Below are positions 7,876 through 15,597 of a DNA stretch of 64,000 bases, piece by piece. Each line of letters opens with the position of its first letter. Within the stretch, counting starts at the first letter, position 1. Source of the DNA: Bacteriovorax stolpii. GTDB taxonomy: Bacteria; Bdellovibrionota; Bacteriovoracia; Bacteriovoracales; Bacteriovoracaceae. The notes under the pieces were generated by a model. It worked only from the letters and a program-made list of their open reading frames with translations, was not told the DNA's origin and made no database searches. Location of the stretch: NCBI GenBank assembly GCA_945883845.1, contig CAMCYI010000006.1, forward strand, positions 1-64,000, given 5' to 3'. A program made the translations under genes and the position numbers.

Positions 7876-8603
7876 AGCTCAATCCCCATTTTTTCTTCTT
7901 CGACTTGTGACACTTTCTTTTTGTAAGTGATGATGACCTGCCTCTGGCGCACACTCTCAACTTGCATTTCCCATTCTAAGGCAGCTGGAAAACAACTCAG
8001 CATGTAGTCGATATCGAGAATCCATTGAGCGATGGTTTTGTTCTTGTAAACTTTCTCGCGGCCCTGACCTTTATCGATCAGGAGCATACGCTCGAGTTGA
8101 GTGAGGCACGAGCGGCAGCCCTGCCCTGCTTTGGAGAACTCAGCGAGCTTTTCTAACGAAGAATCTTTCTCAGTTTTGAGAAAGTTCTCAATGTCTTTTT
8201 CCCGCACGCCAAAGCAGCGGCAGACAAGAGGCGAAACTTCCTGATAATTGTAATCCCGTCCGCGATAAACATCGAGACAAGCCTTAAGTAGTTCGAGGAA
8301 TGGTGAGAAAACTTTTTCGCCGAGTTCCTGGCGCAATTCCCAGTAAGTCTGGTCCTCGCGAAAAATCTGGTCGAGATTCGTGAAAGAGAAACGAAGAAGC
8401 TCATCGAGAGTTTTCCCCGGAATGACTTCGCACAAAGAGGAGAACCAGGGATCGGCCTTGCCATCGTAGCCGGCTTCAGTGAGGCGATCACGGGAATCAA
8501 ATTTCAAATGAAGAGTATAAGGAGGAAAGGAAAGAGAAACTGTTGGTACAAAAACTTTGGCCAGGTTCGCCGAAGTTTCGAATAGAGACCTAAAGGTTTT
8601 CAT
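7815..8603 (-). CDS. NifU-like protein with BFD-type [2Fe-2S] domain and lost scaffold cysteines
   Basis: From M7 the product is 262 residues. Residues 31-110 resemble the IscU/NifU N-terminal scaffold (LHLKFD..GRL-type strands, then GKTLDELL like GKSLDEAL of IscU) but the three cluster-assembly cysteines are absent. Residues 125-172 are a BFD-like [2Fe-2S] domain with all four ligands: C128 and C130 (CxC) plus C163 and C166 (CxxC). Residues 190-262 are placed like a Nfu domain but lack its CxxC. So only the central cluster seems able to form, suggesting an electron-transfer or regulatory role instead of cluster assembly. The start is uncertain (8621 or 8603); either overlaps the end of map. 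Confidence 0.62.
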   Translation of the reverse strand: MKTFRSLFETSANLAKVFVPTVSLSFPPYTLHLKFDSRDRLTEAGYDGKADPWFSSLCEVIPGKTLDELLRFSFTNLDQIFREDQTYWELRQELGEKVFSPFLELLKACLDVYRGRDYNYQEVSPLVCRCFGVREKDIENFLKTEKDSSLEKLAEFSKAGQGCRSCLTQLERMLLIDKGQGREKVYKNKTIAQWILDIDYMLSCFPAALEWEMQVESVRQRQVIITYKKKVSQVEEEKMGIELQGFLAAGVDEDFSFFLRRS

Positions 8604-9375
8604 CTTCAGCGGTCCAATCATCCGGAGAGAAAGTTGTCATGATTTCATAACCACTTTCAGTAATCAGAACTGTATGTTCAAACTGTGCTGACCAGGACTT
8701 GTCTTTCGTGAGAACAGTCCAGCCATCATCAAGATGTCTGACATGTCGTTTGCCGAAGTTAATCATAGGCTCGATCGTGAAGGTCATTCCAGGGCGCATT
8801 TCAATGCCTGTACCGCGTTTTCCGAAGTGAGTGATCTGGGGCTCTTCGTGAAAAACACGGCCGATGCCATGTCCACAATATTCGTGAACAACGCTGAACT
8901 CATTGGCGTGAGCAATCTCTTCAATGGCAGCACCAATATCTCCAATATGTCCACCTGGACGGCATTGGGCGATTCCCGCGAGCATGCACTCTTTTGTTAC
9001 GTTTACGAGTTTTTGGATTTCAGGTTTCACCTGACCGACAAAGAAAGTGGCGTTAGTGTCGCCGTGGAAACCTTTCCAGATGGTCGTCACATCGAGATTG
9101 ATAATATCGCCATCTTTTAAAATATCCTTCGATGAAGGAATACCGTGGCAGATGACATCGTTGAGTGAAGTGCAGAGTGATTTTGGAAATCCGTGGTAAC
9201 CAAGAGTCGCAGGAATGCCTCCGCGATTGATGGTGTACTGATGACACATTTGGTTAATGTCCTCGGTACTCATGCCGATCTTAAGATTTTTGCCGAGAAA
9301 ATGGAGGGTCTTGGCCGCCATCTTACAGGACTCTTTCATCACTTCAATTTCACGGCCGGATTTAATGCTGATCAT
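8590..9375 (-). CDS. map: Methionine aminopeptidase, type I
   Basis: MAP removes the initiator methionine from nascent proteins. The 261-residue product has the full pita-bread active site: H77 in the substrate pocket, metal ligands D95, D106, H169, E202 and E233, and second-shell H176. Length and the absence of the type II insert place it in type I; there is no N-terminal SH3 or zinc extension. It begins about 45 bases from the divergent dehydrogenase gene and overlaps the NifU-like gene at its 3' end, so the two are co-transcribed. Confidence 0.95.
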   Translation of the reverse strand: MISIKSGREIEVMKESCKMAAKTLHFLGKNLKIGMSTEDINQMCHQYTINRGGIPATLGYHGFPKSLCTSLNDVICHGIPSSKDILKDGDIINLDVTTIWKGFHGDTNATFFVGQVKPEIQKLVNVTKECMLAGIAQCRPGGHIGDIGAAIEEIAHANEFSVVHEYCGHGIGRVFHEEPQITHFGKRGTGIEMRPGMTFTIEPMINFGKRHVRHLDDGWTVLTKDKSWSAQFEHTVLITESGYEIMTTFSPDDWTAEDENL

Positions 9376-9421
9376 GGTGTCTCTTATACACTTTTGGGTC
9401 TATTTAGGCTAGTTTTGAGAG

Positions 9422-10387
9422 ATGAAAAGCGTTCAGGTCATCCGGACCCATCTCTCCCCATATCAGAGTGAAACCTTCGTGATTTCAGAGAAAATGGCCG
9501 TGGAAAGCATTCCCGGAGTGTCCTATGGCAATCCCGGGCAGATGCGGGATACCGACGTCATCCTGGTCACTAACACGCATACTGTTCTCTCAGAGCTCCC
9601 CAATGAACTCCTGAAGAAAACAAAACTGATCATTCATCCGAATTCCGGATACGACCACTTTGAAAAAGATCAAAAAATCTGGAACGACATCCCTGTTGTG
9701 ATTGGCCATGCGATCAGAGCTGGTGGAGTGGCGGAATACACCCTCGGATGTCTGTTTGAGTCAGTCCTCTCTCTTCCTCAGCACCTGGCCTGGGATAAGA
9801 AACGACTCTGGCCACGAAAGCTCATTACGGGAATGAATATCTGGGTGCACGGGTATGGTCATATCGGATCAACAGTTGCACAGACGCTAAAAACTATCGG
9901 CGCAAATGTGACAGTCATCGACCCTTATAAAAGATCTTCGGGCCTTCCTCATCTTTCGCACTGGAAAGATGGCTCAAGGAAAGAAGCTCAAGCTCACCTC
10001 ATCTGCATGAGTCTGAATAAAACTTCAAAGCACATGTTTGATGAGAATTTTTTCAGCGATCTGCATCCGTCAGCGATCGTCATCAACGGTGCCCGCGGGA
10101 AACTGATTGATGAAAAATTCCTTCGTGAGTTTTTACTCTGTCATCCCGAATCACAGGCATTCCTTGATGTTTTTGAGAATGAACCCTTCGGAACGGAATG
10201 GCATCATTTCCCACAGGTCTGGAAAACAAGCCACATTGCCGGGGTGACGACGGATCTCGATCAACGCATTCTTGATTTTGAAGTTGATGTGCTGAAAAAC
10301 TATATGTCGATGTCGGATGAAAAATTCAGCGAACATTATCGCTATGAACTTCTCCAAAATAAAATTATTAATGGAGTTTTGATTTGA
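9422..10387 (+). CDS. D-isomer-specific 2-hydroxyacid dehydrogenase family protein
   Basis: Family members reduce 2-oxoacids or oxidise D-2-hydroxyacids with NAD(P)H. The 321-residue product has the split catalytic domain and a Rossmann domain with VHGYGHIGS (about 138-146) followed by an acidic residue near 160 (VTVIDPY), which suggests NAD preference. The C-terminal region has the DVFENEP element and a histidine in SHIAG that matches the catalytic acid; the arginine is in INGARGKLID. The substrate is not predictable. Its stop overlaps the TTG start of the next ureohydrolase gene (TTGA), so the two are coupled and may act on the same metabolite. Confidence 0.82.
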   Translation: MKSVQVIRTHLSPYQSETFVISEKMAVESIPGVSYGNPGQMRDTDVILVTNTHTVLSELPNELLKKTKLIIHPNSGYDHFEKDQKIWNDIPVVIGHAIRAGGVAEYTLGCLFESVLSLPQHLAWDKKRLWPRKLITGMNIWVHGYGHIGSTVAQTLKTIGANVTVIDPYKRSSGLPHLSHWKDGSRKEAQAHLICMSLNKTSKHMFDENFFSDLHPSAIVINGARGKLIDEKFLREFLLCHPESQAFLDVFENEPFGTEWHHFPQVWKTSHIAGVTTDLDQRILDFEVDVLKNYMSMSDEKFSEHYRYELLQNKIINGVLI

Positions 10388-11457
10388 AAAATATTACTGA
10401 GCTTCTGACACTCCCCGGGAATGGCGTCTTTACTGTTCATACAGGAAAAGAAAAAAAAGCGCGTCTTCTAAAGGCTTACTACGGCACTGAAGACCAGGAG
10501 ATGGCAAAGGTCGCCTGGAAAAAAACCATCAGCTCACTCAGGCCTGATTGTCCCTGGGTTATCGGTATCCCTTCAGATAACGGCGGAGGAATTCAGCGTG
10601 GAGCAAACTGGGGACCGCTTGCTCTTCGTCAGGAAATCCTGAGTGAGAAAAAATCTTTCATCGACCTGGGTGATGTAAGAGTCATCCCTCACCTGCTCCA
10701 CGATAAATACCTCAATGAGAAAACCATCACTCTCTGCCAGAAGGCACTCTACGGCAAAAAAAACAAACTTCCGGTCTCTCCACTCAGTATCGCTGAAGCA
10801 GCGACAGCGGAAATATATCAATCTCACCCACAGGCGCGCATTCTGGGATTCGGCGGAGATCACTCGACGAGTTACCCGCTGGTAAAAACCTGGCTGAATT
10901 CCCGCGCGAAAAAAAGTGAAGCTGCTCTCCTGCACTTTGATGCTCATACAGATCTGCTGGAAAGCCGCATGGGAATCGATCTTTGTTTTGGAACTTGGAC
11001 GTTTCAGATCCTGAAAGAGTTGAAGAGTCGCGAGCACATTGTTCAGGTCGGGATCCGCTCAAGCGGGCAGAAGAAATCACACTGGACAGACAAAGTAGGT
11101 GTAGAACAAATCTGGGCAAAAGAATTTCAGAAGATGGGTGCTGAGAAAGTTTATAAAAAAATCAAGAAACAGTTTCAGGACCTGGGCGTAAAAGAGATCT
11201 ACATAAGCTTTGATATCGATGCTCTCGATGCGAAGTATGCTGCGGCCACTGGCACACCTGAAAAAGATGGTCTTCTGCCTTCAGACTCCGCGGCTTTGAT
11301 TCTCATGCTTGCAAAAGATTTCAAGATCACCGGAGCTGATCTCATGGAAGTGGCACCTTATGTGCTTCCGGAAGATGTTGAAGTTCGCGACCAGAAAAGT
11401 TCTCTCAGTGTGGCCGGCGACATTGCAAAACTTCTCCTAAAAGTTCTCCATCCATGA
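10384..11457 (+). CDS. Second ureohydrolase (arginase/agmatinase/formimidoylglutamase family)
   Basis: The 357-residue product has all manganese ligands of the family: GGDHS (H160), DAHTD (D186, H188, D190) and DIDALD (D277, D279). It differs from the agmatinase at 5009: it is 60 residues longer at the N-terminus, and after the DAHTD motif it has LCFGTW where agmatinase has SHAS, so the substrate may be another guanidino or formimino compound. Translation starts at TTG with GGAG seven bases upstream, overlapping the preceding stop by four bases. Its own stop overlaps the ATG of aat by four bases. Confidence 0.82.
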   Translation: MKNITELLTLPGNGVFTVHTGKEKKARLLKAYYGTEDQEMAKVAWKKTISSLRPDCPWVIGIPSDNGGGIQRGANWGPLALRQEILSEKKSFIDLGDVRVIPHLLHDKYLNEKTITLCQKALYGKKNKLPVSPLSIAEAATAEIYQSHPQARILGFGGDHSTSYPLVKTWLNSRAKKSEAALLHFDAHTDLLESRMGIDLCFGTWTFQILKELKSREHIVQVGIRSSGQKKSHWTDKVGVEQIWAKEFQKMGAEKVYKKIKKQFQDLGVKEIYISFDIDALDAKYAAATGTPEKDGLLPSDSAALILMLAKDFKITGADLMEVAPYVLPEDVEVRDQKSSLSVAGDIAKLLLKVLHP

Positions 11458-12128
11458 GAAGAATCGTCTTTCCACCTGTCTCGTCGGCGACGGAAGATGG
11501 CCTCGTGGCTGTAGGTGGAGATCTGGAAACGGACACGCTTGTCGAGGCCTACAAGCATGGGATTTTTCCCTGGCCTATATCACTGGATTTTCCGCTCGCC
11601 TGGTTTTCTCCGGATCCCCGGGGGATTCTGGAGTTCGGAGAACTTCATCTTTCTAAATCATTTGAGAAGTTTCTCAAGAAAAATCCTTATACTGTGACTT
11701 TCAATAATTCCTTTGAGCGAGTGATCAAGGCCTGTGCGATGACAAAGCGTAAGGATCAACCAGGGACATGGATCACACCAGATATTATCTTAGGGTACAG
11801 AAAACTTTTTGAAGCGAACCTCGCCTACTCTGTGGAGGTCTGGCTTGATGAGGAACTTGTCGGTGGCATCTATGGTGTTGTGATGGGGAATTTCTGTTCG
11901 GGTGAATCCATGTTTAACTCAAGTGACAACGCTTCAAAGTTTGGTCTCTATTCCCTGATCTTGTTATTGAAGAAAAACGGGCTTACCTGGCTCGACACTC
12001 AGATGGTGACTACGGTCGTGGAACAATTCGGTGGAAAATATATTCCGCGGGAAGAATTTCTCTCCCGCGTAAATAATGTTGATTGGTCGGTAAAAAAAGA
12101 AAAGGTCTTCGACCTTAAGCGTAGCTAA
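11454..12128 (+). CDS. aat: Leucyl/phenylalanyl-tRNA-protein transferase
   Basis: Aat adds Leu or Phe to proteins with N-terminal Arg or Lys, marking them for ClpS/ClpAP degradation. The 224-residue product has the family signatures near the N-terminus (GLVAVGGDLETDTLVEAY and GIFPWP), the WFSPDPRG element, and the C-terminal GNFCSGESMF and DTQMVT segments. It starts by an ATGA overlap with the ureohydrolase, forming the third gene of the unit, and its end overlaps the convergent desaturase by 14 bases. Confidence 0.95.
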   Translation: MRRIVFPPVSSATEDGLVAVGGDLETDTLVEAYKHGIFPWPISLDFPLAWFSPDPRGILEFGELHLSKSFEKFLKKNPYTVTFNNSFERVIKACAMTKRKDQPGTWITPDIILGYRKLFEANLAYSVEVWLDEELVGGIYGVVMGNFCSGESMFNSSDNASKFGLYSLILLLKKNGLTWLDTQMVTTVVEQFGGKYIPREEFLSRVNNVDWSVKKEKVFDLKRS

Positions 12129-13191
12129 GGTTCAGCTTCTGATTGGCCTTGAGAGTTCTTTGTACTTCCATCATGAACTCGCGAACTTGTTTTTCAAGTT
12201 TCACTTTTTCTCCACGACAGTAAGCTTCGATATCAATTTTAAGGTCGGTATACGACTTGTTCATTTCCTGAGCGAGTTCTTCACAACGCTTTTTGAAACG
12301 ATTGTCTTTTTCGATGAGCTCAGAAATTTTACGGCTCAGTTCTTGTTTGAGAGTGGCCGGCGAGTAAACGTTCTTGAGTTCAGCAAGACGCATCCATTTT
12401 AAAACTACCAAGTAAACAAATCCGATATCAAATTCGTACCAGCGATGACGGAAGCTGCATGAACGCATGTGAGCATGATGATTGTTATGATCGAGCTCGC
12501 CGCAGATAATGAAGTTCAATGGAACGAGAAAACCGATGTTGCGGCTGTTATCGTTTGTCACGTGGTTACGGTAACCCCACCAGTGAGCGATGGCATTCAC
12601 ACCACCGACAGCGAACATAGGTGAAACCAGGAAGTTCAGGACTGCGAGAAGTCCACCCCAGAGAGGCCCAAAGAGAAGAACCATCCCAAGAGTTAAAACG
12701 TAAGGTCCTGCGAAAGGGTACTTATGGATAAAAGCTTCGAGCTTATTTGTAGGAATTGTTTTTTTAATTTTTTCAATTTCAGGCCAAGACTTGGCCTTCG
12801 TGTAATCAAACACACCCATAAGAAGTGCGTGCCAGATCCCTTTTACCTGCGGACTGTGTGGATCTTTTACCTGATCAGAGTGAGCGTGGTGAAAGATGTG
12901 AACTGAAACCCAGTCAACTTTTGACATTGATGTGATCATCCACAACCAGACCTGCATCGGCATATCAACCCAGCGATTGATCACAACACCTTTGTGAGTG
13001 TGATAGCGATGGAATGAAAGGCTCATTGCTGTGATGGTGATGTGAGCGATGAAAAGTGAGTAGATTCCAAGAATGATAAATGGATGGTTCGCGACGAACT
13101 GTCCGAGGAATCCGTTAGGGCCAATTGTGTGAGAAGTAAAAAACCAGGCGCCTGCATACGAGAGAGCGAAGAATGAAAGCAACTTGAACAT
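12115..13191 (-). CDS. Membrane fatty-acid (acyl-lipid/acyl-CoA delta-9 type) desaturase
   Basis: Such di-iron desaturases put a cis double bond into acyl chains at the inner membrane and need an external electron donor. The 358-residue product has membrane segments around residues 5-55, 80-90 and 160-200, and the three His boxes: HRYHTH (61-66), HIFHHAH (98-104) and ELDHNNHHAH (232-241), plus H203. After about residue 280 a charged, helical, probably coiled-coil tail of some 75 residues is added, longer than in typical bacterial enzymes. AAGGA precedes the ATG. It is the last gene of the operon that carries the complex-I-like genes, 12 bases after the ferredoxin-like gene, which is an obvious candidate electron donor. 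Confidence 0.88.
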   Translation of the reverse strand: MFKLLSFFALSYAGAWFFTSHTIGPNGFLGQFVANHPFIILGIYSLFIAHITITAMSLSFHRYHTHKGVVINRWVDMPMQVWLWMITSMSKVDWVSVHIFHHAHSDQVKDPHSPQVKGIWHALLMGVFDYTKAKSWPEIEKIKKTIPTNKLEAFIHKYPFAGPYVLTLGMVLLFGPLWGGLLAVLNFLVSPMFAVGGVNAIAHWWGYRNHVTNDNSRNIGFLVPLNFIICGELDHNNHHAHMRSCSFRHRWYEFDIGFVYLVVLKWMRLAELKNVYSPATLKQELSRKISELIEKDNRFKKRCEELAQEMNKSYTDLKIDIEAYCRGEKVKLEKQVREFMMEVQRTLKANQKLNLSYA

Positions 13192-13203
13192 GGGATATCC
13201 TTA

Positions 13204-13581
13204 TCAAGACTGATGAATCACCGATGAGTCTGCACTCATCTCCATAAGACCCGGTGGTGCGAATTCCACACAGAGGCCGCAGGTGATACATCCGCGATCA
13301 TCAATGTGGAAGGCTTCTGCCGTCACTTTAATCGCATGAGTCGGACAAAGTGTCTCACACAAGATTGCTTCTTTCCAGTTAGATAATTGTTCAGAAGTCC
13401 CCACAAATCTCGGGCGTCTTTTAAGGCGTGGAGAATAGAAATAAAGCTTGTAAGGCCACTCCGTTTTGTGGAGTTTAAAGGACTTGAAGATCTTTTCCCC
13501 TGTAAGTTTTTTCATCTGCCGAGAGTTCCACCAGGCACTAAAAAAAGAAAATTTTGCATAATAATTTCGGTTAAGAATCAT
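13204..13581 (-). CDS. NuoI/ferredoxin-like protein retaining one [4Fe-4S] site
   Basis: The 125-residue product has a basic 70-residue N-terminal part and a ferredoxin domain. Motif 1 keeps only its last two cysteines (C75 and C79, CxxxCP); motif 2 keeps C98, C101 and C104 but has Ala108 where the fourth Cys should be. In the standard ligand scheme C98/C101/C104 plus C79 complete one [4Fe-4S] cluster while the other cluster is lost. That is half of a NuoI-type protein. It starts by an ATGA overlap with the NuoCD-like gene and precedes the desaturase by 12 bases. A role as electron carrier to the desaturase or as a structural subunit is inference. Confidence 0.72.
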   Translation of the reverse strand: MILNRNYYAKFSFFSAWWNSRQMKKLTGEKIFKSFKLHKTEWPYKLYFYSPRLKRRPRFVGTSEQLSNWKEAILCETLCPTHAIKVTAEAFHIDDRGCITCGLCVEFAPPGLMEMSADSSVIHQS

Positions 13582-15209
13582 CTGTCAATTTCCCATCTGC
13601 GTATCCCGAGACTTGCAAGTGACGAACGCAATTGATTTTCAGAGAGTCCTTTCATGAAGTAAGGAACTGCCTGAGCGAGAGAGAATCCAGGAGTCTTTAT
13701 CTTAACACGATAAGGTGAAAAATCAGGCGAAGGAAGATGAAAAAAACCAGCTTCTCCATTCGAGGATTCTAGAGAAGAGAAATGCCAGCCTGAAACACTC
13801 TCCGGAACTTTTCCTTCGCTCAAAACCTGACCAAAATCAGAATGAGAAACTTCACCAAGGGGAAGGTTATCGATCACTTGCGTGACGATCCTCAGACTCT
13901 GGAAAATTTCTTCAAGTCGAATGAGGTAGCGATCGTAAGATGTACCGTAAATGCCAACCGGAATATCAAAGTCGATATCCTGATAAAAATAGAATGGCTG
14001 AGATTTTCTCAGATCGAAATTTAAACCTGCAGCTCTCATAGTCGGGCCGGAAACTCCCCACTGGAGAACAGTCTGAGCGTCTACATATGCACCTTCAAGA
14101 TGTGCACGAAAATGTCTCTGGCCGATAAGTGAATGATGAATCGTTTTCAAAGTCTTGAGTAGAATTTCATTCACCGCTTGATATTCAATGATCCACCCGT
14201 AAGGAAGATCATCACGCATGCCACCGATGCTGATGAGACCCAACCCCTGTCGATGACCACAATATTTTTCAAAGAGTTCATAAATTTTTTCACGGGCATC
14301 AATGAAAAACCTGAATTCGTCTTTTTGCGCAGCTAAAGTAACTTCTGCAAGCACAGTCAGATGCTCAGCAATTCGAGCGAGTTCAAGCATCACAATACGA
14401 AGTGCCTGAGCACGTTCCGGAATTTTGATCCTATACGTATCTTCGAGAGTGCGTGCCCACGCTGTAGCGTAAGTGGGAGCTGAGCCAAGATTGATTTTAT
14501 CAACGAGCTGAAGAACCTGGATCCAGCTCCTGCTCTCAAGAAGTTTTTCAAAGCCCTGATGATGGAGACCAATTCGGACTTTAGAATCAATGACGGAAGC
14601 AGGATCAAAACAGACCATCCAGTCAAAGTTACCCATTGTTTCAGCAGAGAAGACATCGAACTTTTTCCAGACGTGGGACTCTTCCGGATAAGGTGCTTCA
14701 GATTTGTTTGGATTGATTCTGATATGTGGTTTTTCAGGCGGAACTTCGAGGTTCCAGTTTCCGATACGCGCAGATTTCCGCAAAGGGAACTGACTCTGTC
14801 CCTGAGGAAGAATAAGGCCTGCAACTGGAGAATCAAACTGGATCCTGAGCATCTCTGCCTGTTCCCTTTCCATCCAGTCTGCATGTGGATAGAAACTATT
14901 AATTCGGGGAACGACTTCATCTTCATTGAAGTGAAGATGAATGTTCAGGCGTTGATGATTGCCCATATTGAGAAAATGATAAACAAGCTCAAGGCCATAG
15001 GGATATTTAGACGGAAACTTAGACCTGTCGACAGCAACGAGGTCTACGAGAGTCAGGTAACCGAGGTCATCACGAATCATCTCGATCCAGTTTATCAGAT
15101 TTTTCGGACGAATATGAACATGGTGCTGTCCATTTTCTTCGTGGTAAAAAGCGTCTCCCACCATCGAAAGAACGTTCTTGGATTTCTCAAATTCTTTCCA
15201 GTTAAACAT
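13578..15209 (-). CDS. Divergent NuoC-NuoD fusion protein (complex I-like)
   Basis: The 543-residue product has an N-terminal NuoC-like part (about 1-150, with an EREQAEMLRIQF element like the NuoC EREVFDLYGI segment) and a NuoD-like part (about 185-543, with RIGLHHQGFEKLL like EIGYLHRGIEKLG, and YDRYLIRLEEI near 435). It differs from the true NuoD at 28541. The HPAMHG segment that holds the quinone-site His is replaced by unrelated sequence, and the quinone-site Tyr of DRLNY is Leu in DKINL. There is no CxxC pair of a NiFe hydrogenase large subunit. It is therefore a paralogue unlikely to reduce quinone by the known mechanism. Start overlaps the NuoB-like gene by eight bases. Confidence 0.78.
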   Translation of the reverse strand: MFNWKEFEKSKNVLSMVGDAFYHEENGQHHVHIRPKNLINWIEMIRDDLGYLTLVDLVAVDRSKFPSKYPYGLELVYHFLNMGNHQRLNIHLHFNEDEVVPRINSFYPHADWMEREQAEMLRIQFDSPVAGLILPQGQSQFPLRKSARIGNWNLEVPPEKPHIRINPNKSEAPYPEESHVWKKFDVFSAETMGNFDWMVCFDPASVIDSKVRIGLHHQGFEKLLESRSWIQVLQLVDKINLGSAPTYATAWARTLEDTYRIKIPERAQALRIVMLELARIAEHLTVLAEVTLAAQKDEFRFFIDAREKIYELFEKYCGHRQGLGLISIGGMRDDLPYGWIIEYQAVNEILLKTLKTIHHSLIGQRHFRAHLEGAYVDAQTVLQWGVSGPTMRAAGLNFDLRKSQPFYFYQDIDFDIPVGIYGTSYDRYLIRLEEIFQSLRIVTQVIDNLPLGEVSHSDFGQVLSEGKVPESVSGWHFSSLESSNGEAGFFHLPSPDFSPYRVKIKTPGFSLAQAVPYFMKGLSENQLRSSLASLGIRRWEIDR

Positions 15210-15597
15210 GGGAAAGCTTTTGATGGCATATTGTAAGTGCCATCATGAGTTCTTCCGGAAGGACACTCCAGCCGGGGAGTTCTACGTATCTGAGTTGATT
15301 GAGAGAGATCAAGGTCACAAAAGGATGGTTTTCCAGCATGGTTCTGGCCTCGCCCTGAAGCAGGAGAATGGCACCAGTCTCCAGCTTTTTAAAAAGACGG
15401 TCCTGATATGATTTCATCTTAGGCGTGAGCACTCCATCCCATGCGATGACATTTGCCTCTTCCAAGACTTGAGTAAATTCCCAGCTGAATGGAAGTGAAG
15501 CATGGTATTTGTGGCCCAGGAGGGAGAGCCACTCAGTACTGAGGATAGGCTGTGAGAAGAGAAAAATTTTAAGAGCTGGTATTATTTGTTTATTCAT
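15202..15597 (-). CDS. Cysteine-less NuoB-like protein
   Basis: The 131-residue product aligns by eye with NuoB: ANVIAWDGVLTPKM (48-61) matches [14 protein letters not shown] of the nuoB at 30342, LFKKLETGAILLLQGEA matches the [14 protein letters not shown] segment, and VELPGWSVLPEELMMAL matches [17 protein letters not shown]. All four N2-cluster cysteines are missing (the GSCC pair, GAC and PGC become unrelated, GE and PGW); the only Cys is C124. The frame is open to 15651, but ATG 15597 shares a TGATG overlap with the lipoprotein stop, so I start there. It is best seen as a structural relic or re-purposed partner for the NuoCD-like protein. Confidence 0.65.
   Translation of the reverse strand: MNKQIIPALKIFLFSQPILSTEWLSLLGHKYHASLPFSWEFTQVLEEANVIAWDGVLTPKMKSYQDRLFKKLETGAILLLQGEARTMLENHPFVTLISLNQLRYVELPGWSVLPEELMMALTICHQKLSHV

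Noticed and set aside
13578..15209. NiFe-hydrogenase large subunit
   Set aside because: The CxxC pairs that bind the NiFe centre are absent, and the N-terminal part is NuoC-like.
14559..15236. 225-codon open frame on the plus strand
   Set aside because: Antisense to the NuoCD-like gene, whose protein has family motifs; no ribosome site or signal in the antisense product.
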